Part shown: one piece after another, positions 1 through 6,387 of the stretch | Numbering within the stretch: the first letter of the stretch is position 1 | Layout: each line of letters starts with the position of its first letter | NCBI GenBank assembly: GCA_043101635.1 | Contig: JBICIE010000193.1 | Span: 1 to 12,566, forward strand | Reading direction: 5' to 3' | Origin: CAYMJK01 sp043101635 | GTDB lineage: Bacteria > Planctomycetota > Phycisphaerae > Phycisphaerales > UBA1924 | DNA: 12,566 nucleotides | Program-made: the position numbers and the translations under genes | The notes under the pieces: generated by a model | Told to the model about the DNA's origin: nothing | Databases searched by the model: none | What the model saw: the letters and a program-made list of their open reading frames with translations, nothing else

Positions 1-1343
1 AGCAGCTTGTTGCCGTCGCAGTCCGGGTAGCAGCTCGGACGCGGCGGCGGGCCGCCCGGCTCGGCCGTGCGCAGCCAGCGGATCTGGTTGGTCACCAGGC
101 GCAGACCGGTGGGGCTCTCCATCGAGTCGTAGTCGTAGCCGTTGACGAGCGTGCGCCCGCCCGCGGTGACGATGGCGCCGATGCCGGAGCCGGCGGCGTC
201 GAAATCGCCGATGACCTCGGGCTCGCCGCCCGAGCAGCCACCGACCACCGACAGCTCATCGCCGTTGTCGGCCCACGGCGACGGCGCCGGGTCGATCGGC
301 AGGCTGGTCAGGCCGCCCCACGAGGGGTGCGGCACGGCGTCGGCAAAGACCGGACGCGGATCGAAGAAGTCGACCGTGCCCGAGACGCCGAAGGCGCTCT
401 GCAGCGTCGGGTCGGCATCCAGGTTCCAGTAGCTCATGTGGACCCGGCCGCCGCCGTCGATGTAATCGGCGATGGCGTTGGAGGTCGACGCGGCGAAGCT
501 GTTGGACGGATTGTCGATGGTGACCATGCGCCACTTGACGGTCGGCAGGGCCGCCTCGAAGCTGGCGCCGTCGGTGGTGATCAGCGGATTCAGCCCGGCG
601 GCGACGGTGGCGTCGGCGCCGACGGCCTTGTTCGACGACCAGTCGAGCACCAGGGCGTTCTCGGACACCATGCCGGACTCGACCCAGCGCATCTGCGACT
701 CGAGCAGAGCCAGGATCTGGTCGGGGAAGCGCTCGTCATACTCGAAGCCGTTGCACAGCGTCACGCCGCCGCCGCTGGCGCCGTTGCCAACGACCGTGGC
801 GCCCGGACCGGCCGGGGAGACGTGCGTCGAGACGATCTCGCCGTCGGCGTTGGGCGTCAGCTCGTCGCCGTTGTCAGCCCAGAGGAAGACGCTGGGGTCC
901 GCGAGCACGGGCGACGCGGCGCCCGCCCAGCTCGGATGGCCGGCGTTGTCATGGATGTCGAACGGGTCGAACTGGTCGACGGTCGACGCGACGTCCATGC
1001 TGGACTGGAGGCCCGGATCACCATCGAGGTTCCAGTAGGTGAAGTGGACCTTGCCGCCGCCGGCGGTGTAGTTGTCGATCGCCGCGGCAAGGCCGGCGTC
1101 AGCGAAGCAGCAGGCGTTGTCGTAGATGGCGATGTCGTACGAGCCCGAACCAAGCTCGGTCTGGAACGAGATCTCGTCGAAGACCTCGGTCACGGTGAAA
1201 CCAGCCGCGTTGGCGGCAATGCGGGAGTGGCCAAAGCCCGACCCGGCGTCATTGATCCACAGCAGAGCGTTCTGCGCGGAGGCGACAGGAGCGCCCGCGG
1301 CGGCCGCGAGCGCAGCGATAGCAAACTGCTTCCGATTGATCAT
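1..1343 (-). CDS. Secreted two-repeat protein with C-terminal GC-type dockerin (3' end outside window)
   Basis: No functional family recognised with confidence. The frame is open from an ATG at 1343 to the window edge, giving 447 complete codons. Residues 1-23 form a signal peptide (Arg/Lys near the start, an Ala-rich core, cleavage after ASA). Two homologous halves follow, roughly residues 25-225 and 226-430. Matching landmarks lie about 202 residues apart: KVHFTYWNLDGDP from residue 98 and RVHMSYWNLDADP from residue 300, each followed by HPSW and WADNGDEL. The alternating hydrophobic strands and GGG turn before each VHF/VHM resemble a Rossmann-like or GATase1/ThuA-like fold, which is inference only. 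After a Gly-Pro linker, CYPDCDGNK at residues 438-446 begins the first calcium-type loop of a planctomycete GC-type dockerin, so perhaps 50 residues are missing beyond the edge. It is probably exported and surface attached. No clear Shine-Dalgarno site precedes the ATG. Confidence 0.85.
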   Translation of the reverse strand, partial: MINRKQFAIAALAAAAGAPVASAQNALLWINDAGSGFGHSRIAANAAGFTVTEVFDEISFQTELGSGSYDIAIYDNACCFADAGLAAAIDNYTAGGGKVHFTYWNLDGDPGLQSSMDVASTVDQFDPFDIHDNAGHPSWAGAASPVLADPSVFLWADNGDELTPNADGEIVSTHVSPAGPGATVVGNGASGGGVTLCNGFEYDERFPDQILALLESQMRWVESGMVSENALVLDWSSNKAVGADATVAAGLNPLITTDGASFEAALPTVKWRMVTIDNPSNSFAASTSNAIADYIDGGGRVHMSYWNLDADPTLQSAFGVSGTVDFFDPRPVFADAVPHPSWGGLTSLPIDPAPSPWADNGDELSVVGGCSGGEPEVIGDFDAAGSGIGAIVTAGGRTLVNGYDYDSMESPTGLRLVTNQIRWLRTAEPGGPPPRPSCYPDCDGNKL

Positions 1344-1649
1344 GCCTAAAGGCCCCCATAACTGGGTTGACTTCCTCCAACGGCTCCACACAGCGCAGAG
1401 CCGCCCTTCTCTTCGCGAGCAGCATACCCGACAGCATGAGCCTTGATCAACCCCGACATCGCCAAATCGGCGCGATTTCGCAGGTTCGGGCTCCTTTTGG
1501 GCGCCCGGCGCGCCCCGCGCAGCGCCGGCGCAACATGTCCGCCGCCGGGACAGGCCACCGCTTCGTCAGAGCCCGAGCAGGATCCTTATAGAACCCCCCG
1601 GCCTCTCATACCCGCGCGACCCGATGCAGCCGCGGAGCGCCCCGGTACG
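1344..1649. other. Divergent spacer without a gene
   Basis: This 306-base spacer separates two divergently transcribed genes. I see no convincing coding sequence in it: the short open frames have no recognisable protein character. The left third holds a possible minus-strand promoter, listed separately. Around 1500-1531 the sequence is very GC-rich and contains the 10-bp palindrome GCGCCGGCGC. A TATAGA at 1587-1592 could be a -10 box for the plus-strand gene, but no good -35 box accompanies it. Confidence 0.5.
1421..1450 (-). promoter_or_regulatory. Possible sigma-70-type promoter for the two-repeat dockerin protein
   Basis: Read on the minus strand, TTGATC (1450-1445) is followed after 18 bases by TATGCT (1426-1421). 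Each box matches the sigma-70 consensus at four of six positions. Transcription would start near 1414, leaving a leader of about 70 bases before the ATG. The -10 box is identical to the better-supported one upstream of the LVIVD-repeat gene, which adds modest support. Confidence 0.3.
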
Positions 1650-2318
1650 ATGAACTCCGTCATGGCCAAGCCGCTCGGACTCATCGTGAAGCTCGCCTGG
1701 CCCGCCGCCCTCGTCGTCGTCGGCGCCGGCGCGCTGGTCGCCGGGCTGCGGGCCGTGCGATCGGATGTTGCCGCCGAGGTTTATCGGACGCGCCTCGGCG
1801 AGGTCGCCGGCGAGTACAACACCCTCCGCGAGCAGTACAACAGCGCAGTGGCCCGCACGGCGGTGACCGAACTGCTCGTCGAGGATGGCAAACTCTCCGT
1901 CCGGGTGCGGACCGCCGCGGGGGCGGAGAAGGTCATCCCGGCGCCGTTCGATCCCCGCGGCGAGATCTACGTGGATTACGCGGTGGTGGACGGCCGGCTG
2001 TGGATCCGGCGGGTCTTCGACGCCCGCACCGCGCCGGCGGAGGGGCTGGTGATCGATCCGGCCCTGGCGGAACTGGATTTCGCGGCGCCGGGCGTGCGCG
2101 TGGGCAAGGCGGTCTATCGGACGCTGGGCGAGGGGCGCTGGGTCATCAGCGTCACCGGCGACGGCTCGCTGGGATTGACACACGCGGGCAGCGCCGCGCC
2201 GGCGCCGCTGACCCCGGCCCCGGAAGTGCGCGAGTTCGACGAGATCGACGAGGAGGCGAAGCGCGAGGCCGACCAGGTCGGCGTGCTCGACGCCCTCAAG
2301 GCGCTGTTCGGGGGATAG
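1650..2318 (+). CDS. Membrane-anchored protein of unknown function (222 aa)
   Basis: Function unknown. A short N-terminal stretch is followed by one hydrophobic segment at about residues 15-33, with Lys14 before it and Arg34/Arg37 after it. Residues 37-75 look like one long helix, with LREQYNSAV near its middle. Residues 76-178 look beta-rich, with conserved-looking stretches such as GEIYVDYAVVDGRLWIRRVF at 104-123 and EGRWVISVTGDGSLGL at 161-176. A Pro/Ala linker leads to an acidic segment (REFDEIDEEAKREAD) and a short amphipathic C-terminal helix. It is probably a single-pass inner-membrane protein with a periplasmic or cytoplasmic beta domain. The frame stays open upstream to 1443, but that extension is Pro/Arg-rich and unlike a protein start. 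The ATG at 1650 has a weak GGAG about 12 bases upstream; the ATG at 1662 is the alternative. It stands alone, divergent from one gene and convergent with the next. Confidence 0.75.
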   Translation: MNSVMAKPLGLIVKLAWPAALVVVGAGALVAGLRAVRSDVAAEVYRTRLGEVAGEYNTLREQYNSAVARTAVTELLVEDGKLSVRVRTAAGAEKVIPAPFDPRGEIYVDYAVVDGRLWIRRVFDARTAPAEGLVIDPALAELDFAAPGVRVGKAVYRTLGEGRWVISVTGDGSLGLTHAGSAAPAPLTPAPEVREFDEIDEEAKREADQVGVLDALKALFGG

Positions 2319-2331
2319 ACGATCCTGATCT

Positions 2332-2356
2332 GGTACCCCCCACTCCGTGGGGGGTC
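2332..2356. repeat. Solo copy of a GGTACC-headed C/G-arm hairpin element
   Basis: The sequence begins GGTACC and forms a perfect 9-bp stem, ACCCCCCAC (2335-2343) with GTGGGGGGT (2347-2355), closed by a TCC loop. The same core occurs in the tandem array at 12374-12540. This copy lies 14 bases after the stop codon of the plus-strand membrane protein, in a convergent spacer, so it could serve as a transcription stop. There is no T tract on either side, so classical Rho-independent termination is not supported. Confidence 0.7.
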
Positions 2357-2457
2357 CGCTCGCCGCTGATCGGACGCCGGTATGAGGCCCGGTACTCAGT
2401 ACACGGCACGCCGCTTCCTGCTGTGTGCGTTTTGCTCTTTCGCTGTTCGCTCTCTCC

Positions 2458-4485
2458 TCAGCACCCCGCCGCGAACACATCCTGGAAGGCCAGGAAGTCG
2501 AAAAGCGTCAGTTCTCCATCCCCATCAAAGTCCGCCCGTAGGTCGCCAAAGGCGAACAGGTTCTGGAACTCGAGGAAGTCGAAGAGGGTGAGCGCGCCGT
2601 CGCCATCGAGATCGGGCCGGCACCCGCAGGAGGAGATGTCGTAGATCTGCAGCGCCTCGGTATACGCCGCGACGCACAGGCGATCGCCGCTGATGGCGAC
2701 GAACAACGCCCTGTCGGGCGTCGCGACCGTCGCGACGAGATCAGGATCGGCCGGATTGCCTACATCGACCACCAGCACACCGTCCTCTTCGCCTGAGACG
2801 TACGCCAGCGGCCAGTCCAGAACGATGTTCCTGCCCGTAACGCCGATCTCGCCCAGCAGGACCGGCGCCGCCGGAACCTCGATGTCGTAGATTCGCAGGC
2901 TGCGCCCGAGCGCATACAGCAGGTCGTTGCGCAGCACGACATCGACGAATCGCCCGCTTTCCGCATAGAGAAGCTCGAGATCGGCCGGGTTGCTGGCGTC
3001 GTAGATCATGAGCCGGCCATTGGCGAGGTAGACCATCTCGCCCCGCGCCTCGACGTCGTACCCGCCGCCGGGGAAGATGATCAGTTCGTCGAGAAGCCGT
3101 GGTGTTCGCGGGTCGCTGACGTCGAAGGCGCGCAGAAACGACTGGAACTCGAATCCATAGTCCGGCCCGCACAGGAACGCAACGTCGTCGGCCAGTGCCA
3201 CGCCAAGTGGAAAACCAAGCGCGCTGCCGGCGCCCCCACCGAGGCTGGCCGGCTGCGTGGGATCAGTCAGGTCGAGCATCATCAATCCGGTGCGCGTCGC
3301 GGCAACTGCGATCGTGCCTTCGATGTGCAGATCCCGAAGCTCGATCTCCGGCTCGTGTGTCAGCAAGGGGCGGCCCGGGTCTGAAATGTCGACGACTTCC
3401 ATGCGATCCATGTACGCGACGTCCTCGTGCGCAAACACACGGATCATCCCGGTATCGATCTGGCGGTACTCGCCGAGCACTGTGGGACGGCTCGGGTCGT
3501 GGACGTCGACGGTGACTAGGCCGGTCCATCCGTCGCTCACGTACGCCGTGTGGTCGGCGACCCGCACTGAATAGGCGTTCTCAAGGTCGATCTCACCGAG
3601 CAAGGCTGGATGGGCGGGCTCGGTGAGCGAATAAACCTTCAATCCGAAGATGTGGTTCGCAAAGTACAGCCGATCTCCGGCAACCTCAAGTCCGTAGGGG
3701 TAGCGGACGTAGAAGTCGTCGACCACCAGCGGTCGAGTCGGGTTACTGACATCGATCGTCCAGATCGCGGCGTCGTCGCCGGGACTCTGCGGGCCCGCGG
3801 CCGACACGTAGGCGTAGCCATTGTTGACAACGACGCTCCTGGCGCGCTGTGGCTCGATCACAGTTGCCAGCAACTTCGGCTCTGCGGCATCTGACACGTC
3901 GAAGATCTCAAGCCCGCCATCGAACGCCGCGATATACGCCAGGTGATCAACAACGGTCACCGACCTCGCCGAGCCCGCGGTCGGCGCCCGACCAAGGGGC
4001 GCGGGAGCATGAGGATTGGACACGCTGTAGATGGCCAGCCCCGCCTCTCCCTCGCACAGGTAGAGGCGTTCGCCGCTGATGAGCGCGTCGTATGCCGGCT
4101 GCGGCGCCCCGACAGTTGCGATCAGTCGCGGGCGGGTTGCGTCAGCAACGTCAACCACGTATGTCCCGCCACCGGGATCGCCTCCCGGCGTCGAAGCCGC
4201 GATGTACGCCACTCTCTCGCCACCAACGCGAACTGCAATCGCGATCCCCGTTGCAGAGCCGGGGAGGTTCAATCGCGCAACCTCGCGGGGGCCCGACACA
4301 TCCGACGCTTCGACGACCAGGAGGCCGCCCCAGCCGTTGGCGACAAACACCAGGTTTCCGAGGATCTCCGCGTCATAGGCGTTCCCGCCCGTGAACCCGC
4401 GCAGCGCCGGTTCACACTGCCCCGGCGCGGGCCCGCAGGCCGCCAGAACCACAAGAACGATCAGAATGAGCAAGCGCAGAGCCAT
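2458..4485 (-). CDS. LVIVD-repeat beta-propeller-like lipoprotein with C-terminal GC-type dockerin
   Basis: This 675-residue exported protein has no recognisable catalytic motif and probably acts in binding or scaffolding. Residues 1-17 are a hydrophobic signal ending in a lipobox (LAAC), predicting lipidation at Cys17. From about residue 27 to 617 there are 13 full repeats and one partial repeat of roughly 45 residues. Each has the LVIVD pattern of a strand ending in I/V-x-D-V/I-S-D/N-P followed by P-x-L-L/V-G, as in VDISDPGRPLL and FDVSDPRTPRLL. Fourteen repeats could make two seven-bladed propellers, which is inference. Residues 618-675 are a complete GC-type dockerin: two calcium-type loops, DLDGDGALTLFD (625-636) and DFDGDGELTLFD (652-663), ending in Gly-Cys. 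The ATG at 4485 is preferred over the adjacent in-frame GTG at 4488 because AGGAGG lies 5 bases before the ATG but only 2 before the GTG. Confidence 0.9.
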   Translation of the reverse strand: MALRLLILIVLVVLAACGPAPGQCEPALRGFTGGNAYDAEILGNLVFVANGWGGLLVVEASDVSGPREVARLNLPGSATGIAIAVRVGGERVAYIAASTPGGDPGGGTYVVDVADATRPRLIATVGAPQPAYDALISGERLYLCEGEAGLAIYSVSNPHAPAPLGRAPTAGSARSVTVVDHLAYIAAFDGGLEIFDVSDAAEPKLLATVIEPQRARSVVVNNGYAYVSAAGPQSPGDDAAIWTIDVSNPTRPLVVDDFYVRYPYGLEVAGDRLYFANHIFGLKVYSLTEPAHPALLGEIDLENAYSVRVADHTAYVSDGWTGLVTVDVHDPSRPTVLGEYRQIDTGMIRVFAHEDVAYMDRMEVVDISDPGRPLLTHEPEIELRDLHIEGTIAVAATRTGLMMLDLTDPTQPASLGGGAGSALGFPLGVALADDVAFLCGPDYGFEFQSFLRAFDVSDPRTPRLLDELIIFPGGGYDVEARGEMVYLANGRLMIYDASNPADLELLYAESGRFVDVVLRNDLLYALGRSLRIYDIEVPAAPVLLGEIGVTGRNIVLDWPLAYVSGEEDGVLVVDVGNPADPDLVATVATPDRALFVAISGDRLCVAAYTEALQIYDISSCGCRPDLDGDGALTLFDFLEFQNLFAFGDLRADFDGDGELTLFDFLAFQDVFAAGC

Positions 4486-4490
4486 CACTT

Positions 4491-4496
4491 CCTCCT
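4491..4496 (-). promoter_or_regulatory. Ribosome binding site that sets the LVIVD-protein start
   Basis: On the minus strand AGGAGG lies 5 bases before the ATG at 4485 and only 2 bases before an in-frame GTG at 4488. The spacing selects the ATG. This is one of the two strongest Shine-Dalgarno sites in the window. Confidence 0.75.
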
Positions 4497-4525
4497 TCCC
4501 AGGAGGTCACAGGTGGCCCGCGCTC

Positions 4526-4554
4526 AGCATACCGCGCCGAAGCGGTCGGCTCAA
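4526..4554 (-). promoter_or_regulatory. Sigma-70-type promoter for the LVIVD-repeat gene
   Basis: On the minus strand TTGAGC (4554-4549) is followed after exactly 17 bases by TATGCT (4531-4526). Transcription would start near 4519 and give a leader of about 34 bases carrying the strong ribosome binding site. The placement between a hairpin and the gene start makes this the best promoter candidate in the window. Confidence 0.5.
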
Positions 4555-4582
4555 GAGGAAACTCCGGGATCGCCCGGCGGGA

Positions 4583-4600
4583 CCGCAACCTCAGTTGCGG
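4583..4600. terminator. Perfect hairpin downstream of spoVR
   Basis: CCGCAAC (4583-4589) and GTTGCGG (4594-4600) form a perfect 7-bp stem with a CTCA loop. It lies about 125 bases past the spoVR stop codon and just upstream of the LVIVD-gene promoter, a sensible place to end spoVR transcription or insulate the next promoter. There is no T run, so its role as a terminator is inferred from position and structure only. Confidence 0.35.
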
Positions 4601-4643
4601 CCGGCCCTTACGCGCAGCGTCACCGCCGACGGCGCGGCGCCCT

Positions 4644-4726
4644 GTTCGCTCTGTGCTGTATGCTTTGTGCTTTGTGCTTTGTGCTCTGTGCTCTGTGATC
4701 TGTGCATTTGCTCTGTGCTTTGCCTA
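4644..4726. repeat. Heptanucleotide tandem array, consensus YTGTGCT
   Basis: About 12 units of 7 bases follow each other with plus-strand consensus CTGTGCT or TTGTGCT, including three exact TTGTGCT in a row at 4665-4685. There is one 6-base unit (4707-4712) and degenerate ends (GTTCGCT, GTATGCT, TTGCCTA). The last degenerate unit, 4720-4726, contains the TAG stop codon of spoVR (4726-4724 on the minus strand), so the array starts exactly where that gene ends. Short open frames through it are products of the repeat and not genes. Confidence 0.9.
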
Positions 4727-6271
4727 CTCCACCACGTGCGCCGGCTCCGGCGTCTCATCGGTGATCTTCTCCGCCTCGATCTCGCCGTCCGGATCGCCGC
4801 ACGTCAGCAGCATCATCTGCTCGTTGACGATCGCCTGCAGGCGCACCGGCCGGCCCCAGAGGATGCGCAGGTTGCGCAGCGTCTCGGCCGCCTTGGCCGC
4901 CTCGACCTCCAGCCCGCTGAACTGGTGGGCCAGGTACAGCTCGCCGCGGTTCATGTAGTTGGCGTCCACCACGTAGATGAACGGCTGGCCCATGTTGGTG
5001 ATGCGGTACAGCAGCGTCTGCTTGATGCGGGCGAAGTCGCGGCTGACGATGCGCAGCTCGCCGGTGCGCGGGTCGCGCCCGTACTGGTACATGTTGTGCC
5101 GCTCGACGAACTCCGGCGTCAGGAACTCATCGATGAAGTTGACATCGTTGTAGATCCGCCGCACCTCGAAGATCTTGCCGCGCCCCTCCATGCTCTTGTC
5201 GTCGAAGGCCTCGCGGGCCCCGAGGCTGTCCAGCCGCTCCCACGCCGGGCCGTGCTGGCCCTTGTCCCAGCGCCGCTCGATGTCCTTCCACAGCTCCACG
5301 CCGATCTTGTACGGGTTGAACCCGCCCGGCGGCATGGCGACCACGCCCGAGTGCTGCTCGGCGTAGTCGATGATCTCCGCCGCCTCCAGGAAGTGCTGGG
5401 TCATCAGCTTGGAGTGCCAGTAGGTGGCCCAGCCCTCGTTCATCACCTTGGTCATGGCCTGCGGCGCGAAGTAGTAGGCCTCGTTGCGGATGATGCCCAG
5501 GATGTCCTGCTGCCAGTCCTCCAGCGGGGCGTTGCGCAGCAGGAACAGCAGCACATCCCGCATCGGTTTGCGCGGCGACTTGCCGCGGTCCTTCTTCTTG
5601 CGCTCCAGGAACGCTTCCTTCTGCCGCTGCATCTCCCCGGCCGGGTTGATGAACGGATCCATGTAGTCCTTGGCCGGCAGCCGGTCGGGCCGGAAGGTCT
5701 CCTCCGGCTCGTCGGCGCCCTCGCGCTTCACGAACACCGAGTGCGGATCGATCAGGTGCTCGATGGACAGGCAGGCGTCCAGGAAGCGCTCGACCTCCTC
5801 CTGCCCGTGCGCCTCGATCAGCCGGCGCACCCGCGTGGCGTGGTTCGCCATGCGGTCCATCATCTTGCGGTCGGTCTGGCTGAACCAGAAGTTGTGCTTG
5901 AAGAAGTCGGCGTGCCCGTAGACGTGCGCCATCACCAGCTTCTGGTCCGTGACGCTGTTGGACTCCTGCAGGTAGGCGTAGCAGGGGTCGTTGTTGATGA
6001 CCATCTCGTAGATGCGCCCCAGGCCGTAGGCGTCGCGCTTGGACAGGCTGTCGAACTCCATCCCCCACTTCCAGTGCGGGTAGCGAACGGGGAAACCCCC
6101 GTAGGCCGCGATCTGGTTCATGGTCTCGAAGTCGAGCTTCTCGAAGATGACCTCGAAGAAGTCCAGCCCGTACTGGCGGGCCTTGGCCTCGATGGCGATC
6201 TTGTGCTCCAGCAGCTCCGGGGGCAGATCGGTGCTGCTGCCGCGGATCACTCTGCCTTCGCCTGCGCCCAT
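4724..6271 (-). CDS. spoVR: SpoVR / YcgB family protein
   Basis: A full-length 515-residue member of the SpoVR family, close to the ~510 residues of Escherichia coli YcgB. The family is named after a Bacillus sporulation stage V protein, but most members are in non-sporulating bacteria and their biochemical role is unsettled. The family core is clear: GGFPVRYPHWKWGMEFDSL (58-76), NDPCYAYLQESNSVTDQKLV (94-113), then MAHVYGHADFFKHNFWF (114-130) with His116, His120 and His126. PQAMTKVMNEGWATYWHSKL (270-289) adds Glu279 and His286, a pattern suggestive of metal binding, and GGFNPYKIGVELW (316-328) follows. The ATG at 6271 is chosen because AGGAGG lies 4 bases upstream and the protein then begins as relatives do; the open frame runs on to 6475 but overlaps the next gene. 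The usual partners, the PrkA/YeaG kinase and YeaH, are absent here. It is probably cytosolic and stress or stationary-phase related. Confidence 0.93.
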   Translation of the reverse strand: MGAGEGRVIRGSSTDLPPELLEHKIAIEAKARQYGLDFFEVIFEKLDFETMNQIAAYGGFPVRYPHWKWGMEFDSLSKRDAYGLGRIYEMVINNDPCYAYLQESNSVTDQKLVMAHVYGHADFFKHNFWFSQTDRKMMDRMANHATRVRRLIEAHGQEEVERFLDACLSIEHLIDPHSVFVKREGADEPEETFRPDRLPAKDYMDPFINPAGEMQRQKEAFLERKKKDRGKSPRKPMRDVLLFLLRNAPLEDWQQDILGIIRNEAYYFAPQAMTKVMNEGWATYWHSKLMTQHFLEAAEIIDYAEQHSGVVAMPPGGFNPYKIGVELWKDIERRWDKGQHGPAWERLDSLGAREAFDDKSMEGRGKIFEVRRIYNDVNFIDEFLTPEFVERHNMYQYGRDPRTGELRIVSRDFARIKQTLLYRITNMGQPFIYVVDANYMNRGELYLAHQFSGLEVEAAKAAETLRNLRILWGRPVRLQAIVNEQMMLLTCGDPDGEIEAEKITDETPEPAHVVE

Positions 6272-6275
6272 GCGG

Positions 6276-6281
6276 CCTCCT
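6276..6281 (-). promoter_or_regulatory. Ribosome binding site that sets the spoVR start
   Basis: A perfect AGGAGG on the minus strand lies 4 bases before the ATG at 6271. It rules out the longer reading from 6475, which would overlap the upstream gene by 88 bases. Confidence 0.7.
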
Positions 6282-6361
6282 GTCCCGGGACGGTCCCCGG
6301 AGGGGTGTATCGGCATCCTGCCACAGGTTCTTACGTATGGGACGCTGGATTGGATCGGCGC

Positions 6362-6377
6362 CGGCCGGACGCGGCCG
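6362..6377. terminator. Small GC hairpin just after the exported helical protein gene
   Basis: CGGCCG (6362-6367) and CGGCCG (6372-6377) form a 6-bp stem with a GACG loop, 10 bases past the minus-strand stop codon at 6388. Without a T tract, and in such GC-rich sequence, a termination role is only possible. Confidence 0.25.
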
Positions 6378-6387
6378 CCGGATCGCC

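Noticed and set aside
1566..2480. Minus-strand open frame opposite the membrane-anchored protein
   Set aside because: It is Arg/His-rich and featureless, and it overlaps the hairpin spacer. The plus-strand frame has a transmembrane helix and an ordered beta domain.
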